A stretch of DNA of 18,880 nt from Campylobacter sp. (GTDB taxonomy: Bacteria > Campylobacterota > Campylobacteria > Campylobacterales > Campylobacteraceae). Each line of letters starts with the position of its first letter. The first letter of the stretch is position 1. Position numbers and translations under genes: made by a program. A model generated the notes under the pieces. That model was not told the DNA's origin. It saw only the letters and a list, made by a program, of their open reading frames with translations, and ran no database searches. Where the stretch lies: contig NZ_JAHHTD010000031.1 in assembly GCF_020024835.1 (NCBI RefSeq), forward strand, positions 1-18,880, given 5' to 3'. This document shows, piece by piece, positions 13,814 to 18,880 of this stretch.

Positions 13814-15049
13814 TTAAAAATATTTTTTTAATACATCAGGTATAGTTATTTTGCCATCTTTTTCTTGATAGTTTTCCATTATTGCAACTAAAGTCCTTCC
13901 TACTGCAAGTGAAGAACCATTAAGAGTATGAACTAATTCATTTTTACCTTTGTCATTTTTATAGCGAATCTTAGCTCTTCTTGCTTGGAAGTCTTTGCAA
14001 TTTGATACAGATGAAATTTCTCTATATTTATTTTGTGAAGGTATCCAAACTTCTAAATCAATGGTTTTTGCAGCACTAAATCCAAGATCTCCTGTGCAAA
14101 GCATTAAGTGCCTATGAGGGAGTCCTAATGATTTTAATAAGTCGCTAGCACAATTTAACATTTCTTCAAACACCATATCGCTTTGCTCTGGTTTAGTAAT
14201 ACATACAAGTTCTACTTTTTCAAATTGATGTTGTCTTATGATACCTCTTGTATCGCGACCCGCACTTCCTGCTTCTTGTCTAAAGCAGGCACTATAACAA
14301 GTCATTTTTATGGGTAAAGATTCACTAGCTAGTATTTCATTAGAATAAAGATTAGTTACAGGAATTTCAGAAGTTGATATGAGATATAAATCATCATTTT
14401 CAACTTTATACATATCATCTTTAAATTTAGGAAGTTGTCCTGTGCCATAGAGCGTTTTGCTATTTGCTAAAAATGGAACATTTACAAGCTCAAATCCTCT
14501 ACTTCTATTAAAATCTATCATATAGTTTATCAAAGCTCTATTTAGCAAGGCACCTTCATTTTTTAATACACAAAATCGACTTTGGGAGATTTTAACTCCT
14601 CTTATAAAATCAAGCCAATTTAATTTTTCTCCTAAATTATGATGATCTTTGACTTCAAAATCAAATTTTGGAGGAGTTAAAACTTTTTTTAGCTCTACAT
14701 TTTCATCTTCATTTTCTCCATAAGGTGTGCATTCATCAGGTATATTTGGAATAGCTGAAGATATTTTTTCTAAATCTTCTTCTAATTGCAAAACTATTTT
14801 TGTTTGATTATTAATTTTTTCTTTATTTTTACTTAGTTGATTTTTTAAAGCTTCTTTGTCGTTTGTGTTAGCTAATTCTTTGCTGAATTTGTTTTGAAAA
14901 GCTTGTAATTCTTCTAAGATTGTTTTTTCTTTTTTTAAATCAATAAATAAATCGCTTAATTGTTTTAATAATCTTTCATCTATTTTTTTTGCTTTTAACT
15001 TTTGTGAAATTTCTTCAAAATTATTTTGTAAAAGTTTAAGATCTAGCAT
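13814..15049 (-). CDS. serS: Seryl-tRNA synthetase
   Basis: Class II aminoacyl-tRNA synthetase that charges tRNA-Ser and also tRNA-Sec where present. The N-terminal 100 residues form the long antiparallel coiled coil that clasps the tRNA variable arm, seen here as charged heptads rich in K, E and L. The serine-binding TSE is at 226-228, motif 2 FRQEAGSAGRDTRG at 256-269 with its loop reaching to about 280, and motif 3 LNGSSLAVGRTLVAIMENYQ at 376-395. At 411 residues it is full length. The ribosome binding site AAGGAG, 7 bases before the ATG, is strong. The gene lies 13 bases after trpS and 9 before pflB, so it shares their transcript. Confidence 0.97.
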   Translation of the reverse strand: MLDLKLLQNNFEEISQKLKAKKIDERLLKQLSDLFIDLKKEKTILEELQAFQNKFSKELANTNDKEALKNQLSKNKEKINNQTKIVLQLEEDLEKISSAIPNIPDECTPYGENEDENVELKKVLTPPKFDFEVKDHHNLGEKLNWLDFIRGVKISQSRFCVLKNEGALLNRALINYMIDFNRSRGFELVNVPFLANSKTLYGTGQLPKFKDDMYKVENDDLYLISTSEIPVTNLYSNEILASESLPIKMTCYSACFRQEAGSAGRDTRGIIRQHQFEKVELVCITKPEQSDMVFEEMLNCASDLLKSLGLPHRHLMLCTGDLGFSAAKTIDLEVWIPSQNKYREISSVSNCKDFQARRAKIRYKNDKGKNELVHTLNGSSLAVGRTLVAIMENYQEKDGKITIPDVLKKYF

Positions 15050-15062
15050 TTTAACTCCTTAA

Positions 15063-16022
15063 TTATAAACCAATTTTAGCATAAATTTTTTCCATTGTTT
15101 TTTTTGCTGTTTTTCTAGCCTTTTGTGCTCCAAATTCTAAAATTTCTTTAATTTTAGAAGGATTTGCGATTAAATTTTCGTATTCATTTTTTGCATAAGC
15201 AAAATGATCGCTTATAAGATCGTGTAGATACATTTTAAAATGTCCATATCCTTCGCCACCTTTTTTATATCTTTCTTGTAAGTTTTTTTGCTGCGTTGTA
15301 TCAAGAAAAAGTTTTGCTATATTATAAACATTACAAGTATCGTATTCTTTGGGATCTTCTAAGGCTGTGCTATCTGTTATAATAGATGAAATTTGCTTTT
15401 TTAGGACTTTTTGAGAAGTAAAAATATCTATAGTGTTTTTATAAGATTTACTCATTTTAGCACCATCAGTTCCAGGGACAACAGCTACTTCTTTGTTGAT
15501 TTTTGCTTCTGGAAGGACAAAAATTTCACCCCATTCGTTATTAACTTTCAAAGCTATATCTCTTGCAATTTCAACGTGTTGAATTTGATCTTTACCTACT
15601 GGGACTATTTGGGCATTAAAAAGTAAGATATCAGCAGCCATTAAAACAGGATAAGAAAAAAGACCATGATTTGAGTTTAAACCTTTTGCAATTTTATCTT
15701 TATAAGAATGTGCTCTTTCTAAAAGTCCCATAGGAGTAAATTGGGATAAAATCCAATAAAGCTCTAATACTTCCTTGATATCACTTTGTAGCCAAAAAAT
15801 ACTTTTTTGTGGATTGATACCTAAACTTATAAACGCTGCAGCTGCCTTTAAAGAATTTTGTTGTAAAACTTCTCCGTTTTGATTTGAAGTCATTGCGTGA
15901 TAATTTGCTATAAACATATACATTTGATTTTCTTCTTGCATATTTAGCATTTGTTTTATTGAACCAAAATAGTTTCCTATATGCAGATCTCCACTAGGTT
16001 GTAATCCTGTTATAATTCTCAT
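15063..16022 (-). CDS. trpS: Tryptophanyl-tRNA synthetase
   Basis: Class I aminoacyl-tRNA synthetase that charges tRNA-Trp, a cytoplasmic homodimer. The HIGH-type signature is HIGN (14-17) within PSGDLHIGNYFG, and the KMSKS loop is KMSKS (189-193) after GTDGA. PVGKDQIQHVE (141-151) is the conserved substrate-pocket segment. At 319 residues it has normal length for the bacterial short form. The ATG overlaps the aroK TGA by four bases, with GAGG 5-6 bases upstream, so it is translationally coupled to aroK. Confidence 0.97.
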   Translation of the reverse strand: MRIITGLQPSGDLHIGNYFGSIKQMLNMQEENQMYMFIANYHAMTSNQNGEVLQQNSLKAAAAFISLGINPQKSIFWLQSDIKEVLELYWILSQFTPMGLLERAHSYKDKIAKGLNSNHGLFSYPVLMAADILLFNAQIVPVGKDQIQHVEIARDIALKVNNEWGEIFVLPEAKINKEVAVVPGTDGAKMSKSYKNTIDIFTSQKVLKKQISSIITDSTALEDPKEYDTCNVYNIAKLFLDTTQQKNLQERYKKGGEGYGHFKMYLHDLISDHFAYAKNEYENLIANPSKIKEILEFGAQKARKTAKKTMEKIYAKIGL

Positions 16023-16516
16023 TTTACCTCTTTGTAAATTTGTGAAATAATATCTTCAATATTTTTATTTTCAACATCAATAATTAAATTTGCTTTTTTT
16101 TCGTATTTTTGAGATCTTTGATCAAATAGTATTTTTGCATTAGCTAAATTTGAAAGTAAGGGTCTTGTATAAATTTGTGTTTGATCAAGTCTTTTTAAAA
16201 TAAATTCAAAGCTAGATTTTAAATAAACAACAATCCCAATATCACTTATCTTTTTTTGTTTAACAAATCCACCGCCACTAGCTATAGACGAATTTTTAAT
16301 GTGTTTTAAAAAATAAAGTATTTTTTTCTCTTCATTTCTAAAAAAATTTTCTCCATATGTAGAAAATATTTCATAAATTTCAAGATTAAATTTTTGTTTT
16401 ATTAATTCATCTGTATCAATAAAAAATTTATCATATCGTTGAGCATAAGCTCTTGCAATTGTGGTTTTTCCACAACCCATAAAACCTATAAAAAGAAGAT
16501 TAGTCTTCTTGTTCAT
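16019..16516 (-). CDS. aroK: Shikimate kinase
   Basis: Phosphorylates shikimate to shikimate 3-phosphate with ATP, step five of the chorismate pathway to aromatic amino acids. Walker A is GFMGCGKT (11-18). Substrate residues D34/D36 lie in DTDELI, R60 in FFRNEE, the glycine-rich loop SGGGF is at 80-84, and the lid arginine is in YTRPLL. At 165 residues it has family length. Its start lies 17 bases inside the 3' end of der and its stop overlaps the trpS start by four bases, so the three genes are tightly coupled. Supplying a tryptophan precursor in the same transcript as the tryptophan synthetase may be coincidence. Confidence 0.95.
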   Translation of the reverse strand: MNKKTNLLFIGFMGCGKTTIARAYAQRYDKFFIDTDELIKQKFNLEIYEIFSTYGENFFRNEEKKILYFLKHIKNSSIASGGGFVKQKKISDIGIVVYLKSSFEFILKRLDQTQIYTRPLLSNLANAKILFDQRSQKYEKKANLIIDVENKNIEDIISQIYKEVK

Positions 16517-17885
16517 CTTTATTGCCTTTTTTTCTTGAAGCTAAAATTAAAGGAATGCCCTCAAAATTAAATTTTTTTCTTATTTGATTTTGCAGATAAC
16601 GTTTGTAAGAAAAATGTAAAGCTTTTGGGCGATTCATAATTAAAGCTATCTTTGGTGGTGCAATATCATATTGAACTGCATAATAAATTTTGACTAATTT
16701 ACCATAATCATGCGGTAAATGATGAGCTTGCGTAGCTTCTTTTATTAAAGTATTTAATTTTGCAGTTGGAATTTTTTGAGTGAAATTTGCAAAAACTTCT
16801 AAAATTTTATCTAAAAGTGTATGAATTCTTTTGCCACTTAATGCAGAAACGCTAATTACTGGAGCATAGGCTAAAAATTTAAATCTATCTAATTTTAATT
16901 CTTTTAAAGTTTTATCAAAATCAAGTTCGCTTTTATCCCATTTGTTTAAGACTATAATGATACCTAAGTAATGTTTTGCAGCAAGTCCTGCTATACGTTC
17001 GTCTAATTCATTAAACCCTTCTACGCTATCAAGCACCAAAAGAGCAATTTGAGCATTAGCAAGAGCATATTGTGTCCTATTTAAAGCATAGCGTTCTAGA
17101 CCTTGTATTTTACTTCTTTTTCTAATTCCAGCTGTATCTATAAATTCTATAATTTTATCTTTATATACAATGCTTTCATTTACTGGGTCAATGGTAGTTC
17201 CTGCTATATCGCTAACTACACTTCGCTCTTCTTTAACTAAGGCATTTAAAAGACTTGATTTTCCCACATTAACTCTACCAATTATGCCGACTTTAATATG
17301 ATTTTCATTGATAGTTTTTAGTTTGAAATCTCCACTATTTTCATCAAAATTTTCTAAATAAGTTTCAAAACATTCTTCATCATCTTGAGTTAAATTTACC
17401 TTATTTAAAAATTTTCCAGCCCATATACAAAGTTCATCTATGCCTATGTTGTGAGTTGCTGATATATTAAAAATCTCTTTAACACCAAAATTAGAAAATT
17501 CCCACGATCTTTCTTCATCTTTTTTGTTGTCTATTTTATTGATAACTAAAGCTATGGGTTTATTTAGTTTTTTTATTTCATAAAAAAATGCCTTATCTTC
17601 ATCATCAGGTAAAGATTTTCCATCTACTATATAAAATATAATATCACTATTTTTTGCTGCTTTTAGTGAGTTAGCTTTTACATTTTTAAATAACTCATTA
17701 CTATCATCAAGACCACCGCTATCAATGAGCAAAGCTTTTTTGTCATCAATTTGCACTTCTATTTTATTTGTATCTCTTGTGGTGCCACTAATATCACTTG
17801 TAATAGCTATACGCTTTTTTGCCAACCTATTAAAAAGACTTGATTTACCTACATTTGGTTTGCCAATCAAAATAATACTTTGCAT
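16500..17885 (-). CDS. der: Ribosome-assembly GTPase Der (EngA)
   Basis: Essential double-GTPase that helps mature the 50S ribosomal subunit. First G domain: P-loop GKPNVGKS (8-15), GTTRDT (34-39), DSGG (55-58, where most homologues have DTGG), NKID (116-119). An acidic linker (165-190) leads to the second G domain: GRVNVGKS (203-210), GTTIDP (229-234), DTAG (250-253), NKWD (314-317). A C-terminal KH-like domain (about 350-450) follows, and the tail is basic with a final acidic cap. The ATG has only a weak CGGA ribosome binding site; an overlapping ATG four bases upstream is in another frame. It is the first gene of the minus-strand operon and is divergent from the EamA transporter. Confidence 0.97.
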   Translation of the reverse strand: MQSIILIGKPNVGKSSLFNRLAKKRIAITSDISGTTRDTNKIEVQIDDKKALLIDSGGLDDSNELFKNVKANSLKAAKNSDIIFYIVDGKSLPDDEDKAFFYEIKKLNKPIALVINKIDNKKDEERSWEFSNFGVKEIFNISATHNIGIDELCIWAGKFLNKVNLTQDDEECFETYLENFDENSGDFKLKTINENHIKVGIIGRVNVGKSSLLNALVKEERSVVSDIAGTTIDPVNESIVYKDKIIEFIDTAGIRKRSKIQGLERYALNRTQYALANAQIALLVLDSVEGFNELDERIAGLAAKHYLGIIIVLNKWDKSELDFDKTLKELKLDRFKFLAYAPVISVSALSGKRIHTLLDKILEVFANFTQKIPTAKLNTLIKEATQAHHLPHDYGKLVKIYYAVQYDIAPPKIALIMNRPKALHFSYKRYLQNQIRKKFNFEGIPLILASRKKGNKDEQED

Positions 17886-17910
17886 TCATATCCGTAATTA
17901 ATTTTTGCTT

Positions 17911-17916
17911 ATTATA
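17911..17916 (-). promoter_or_regulatory. -10 box of the der-aroK-trpS-serS-pflB operon
   Basis: Minus-strand TATAAT, 26 bases before the der ATG, preceded by AT-rich sequence and no clear -35 box. The predicted leader is about 19 bases. The later genes have gaps of at most 13 bases or overlap, so this is the likely promoter for all five. Confidence 0.6.
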
Positions 17917-17948
17917 TAAAAATTGCCTTAAAATTAAGCAAAAAAGAC

Positions 17949-17954
17949 TAAAAT
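17949..17954 (+). promoter_or_regulatory. -10 box of the EamA transporter gene
   Basis: TAAAAT after GAC, 23 bases before the ATG at 17977, giving a leader near 16 bases with AGG 6 bases from the start. Weaker match than the others; no -35 box. Confidence 0.4.
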
Positions 17955-17976
17955 AACAGATTTTTATAGGTTGCAA

Positions 17977-18880
17977 ATGTTAAGATTAGTTAAGAAAAAT
18001 TTAAGTATTTACTTTGTGGTTATTGCTTCGATTGAATTTTCATTAGTTGGAGCTTGTGCAAAAATTTTAAGTGAAGAAATAACATCTATTGAAATAATGT
18101 TTTTTAGAAATATTATTGGAACATTTTTTATGATTTATATGCTTTCTAAATTAAAATTTTATAAGAGCGGAGGGCATTTTGGTTTATTGGTATTTAGAGG
18201 AGTTGTAGGCACTATATCTTTGTATCTTTTTTTCTATAATGTCTCAAATATTTCTTTAGGCGGAGCTTTTGCTTTCCAAAAAACTGCACCTATTTTTATA
18301 GCTTTGATTGCTTTTTTATTTTTTAAAGAAGGATTAAGCATTAGAATGTGTGTTGGAATTTTAATAGCTTTTGTAGGTGTGCTTTTGATATGCCAGCCTT
18401 TTGTTGATGATATAAATCATTCTGGTTTTGATTTAAAAAATAGTATTTTAGGAATTTTAAGTGGATTTTGTGCAGCATTAGCACTAACTAGTGTAAGAGA
18501 GCTTAAAAAATTTTATCCTACACCTTTTATAGCTTTGTCTTTTGTGCTTATTGGGACTTTAATGCCTTTAATTTCGATGATCTTAGGGACTTTTTATGAA
18601 TTTAAAGAATTAGATTTTTTAATTGCTCCTTTTATTATGCCTAGTTTTAAGGCGTGGTTTTTTATCGTTTTAATGGGAATTTTTGGAGCTTTATATCAAA
18701 TTCATATTACAAAAGCATATGGTGTAGCAAAGAAAGTAGGGATTGTCGCTGGTGTTAGCTATATAGATGTTATTTTTACGTTATTTTTAGGAATTTTATT
18801 AGGAGATGATTTTCCTAGTGTTATGGTTTTTATCGGGATTATTAGTATTGTAGTAGGGGGGATAATATTAGTAAGTAAGC
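17977..18880 (+). CDS. EamA/DMT-family transporter (3' end cut by window)
   Basis: Inner-membrane transporter of the drug/metabolite superfamily; the substrate is not predictable. Reading from the ATG gives 301 uninterrupted residues and no stop before the window end, so only the last few codons are probably missing. Two EamA halves can be seen, each with about five hydrophobic helices: residues 10-145 (ending near LLICQP) and 160-301. Family features are IEIMFFRNIIG after helix 1 and GGAFAFQKTAPIFIALIAFLFFKEG at the end of the first half, as in many Campylobacter and Helicobacter homologues. AGG lies 6 bases upstream. It is divergent from der with 91 bases between, and by position resembles Cj0385c of C. 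jejuni, from memory. It contains a G6 run (18856-18861), too short to be a switch. Confidence 0.9.
   Translation, partial: MLRLVKKNLSIYFVVIASIEFSLVGACAKILSEEITSIEIMFFRNIIGTFFMIYMLSKLKFYKSGGHFGLLVFRGVVGTISLYLFFYNVSNISLGGAFAFQKTAPIFIALIAFLFFKEGLSIRMCVGILIAFVGVLLICQPFVDDINHSGFDLKNSILGILSGFCAALALTSVRELKKFYPTPFIALSFVLIGTLMPLISMILGTFYEFKELDFLIAPFIMPSFKAWFFIVLMGIFGALYQIHITKAYGVAKKVGIVAGVSYIDVIFTLFLGILLGDDFPSVMVFIGIISIVVGGIILVSK

Noticed and set aside
15411..15626. Plus-strand open frame of 71 codons
   Set aside because: Antisense to trpS across the KMSKS region; no start signal.
18856..18861. G6 run in the EamA transporter as a possible switch
   Set aside because: Six G is below the length at which Campylobacter tracts slip at high rate; it codes Gly-Gly in a membrane helix.
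1..18880. CRISPR array, insertion sequence, prophage or defence island
   Set aside because: No regularly spaced repeats, transposase, integrase, toxin-antitoxin pair or nuclease gene is present; the helicase alone, in a conserved chromosomal setting, is not evidence for a defence system.

Overview
The window is AT-rich, densely packed chromosomal DNA from a Campylobacter-like member of the Campylobacterota. The evidence is a full FlgR, a PflB-like flagellar scaffold protein, a lone YqhA-type membrane protein, -10 boxes (TATAAT-like) mostly without a -35 box, and gene pairs I recall from Campylobacter jejuni (helicase / small exported protein / lolA / secA; flgR-asd-yqhA; der-aroK-trpS-serS-pflB). 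From memory these blocks lie apart in C. jejuni, so a related species, perhaps of the C. lari group, is my best guess. This is inference, not a database match. I see no mobile element, CRISPR array, rRNA or novel multi-gene defence system; most of the window is housekeeping and motility genes.

Left edge (1-1354): about 230 bases of AT-rich non-coding DNA, then a minus-strand GT8 glycosyltransferase carrying a nine-base C tract near its 3' end, a classic Campylobacter contingency tract. Next (1355-3810) a plus-strand Pif1/RecD-like helicase, probably leaderless, overlaps by ATGA with a small exported FliL-like protein. A convergent lolA follows, 9 bases away.

Centre (3859-11387): a long plus-strand transcription unit driven from a TATAAT box before secA: secA, flgR, asd, a YqhA-family membrane protein, hemE and a radical SAM protein, with gaps of 9-18 bases or an overlap, and no internal terminator that I can see. 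tRNA-Asn(GUU) follows with its own near-consensus promoter, whose -35 box contains the stop codon of the radical SAM gene.

Right (11420-17916): a minus-strand operon read der, aroK, trpS, serS, pflB. It combines ribosome assembly, shikimate synthesis and two tRNA synthetases with a TPR protein of the flagellar motor. A divergent EamA-type transporter starts at 17977 and is cut by the window end.

Functional themes are protein export and envelope building (SecA, LolA, GT8), motility (FlgR, PflB, perhaps the FliL-like protein), and core metabolism and translation. The parts most worth a second look are the C tract in the glycosyltransferase, the A tracts in flgR, the leaderless helicase with its coupled exported partner, and the tRNA promoter.
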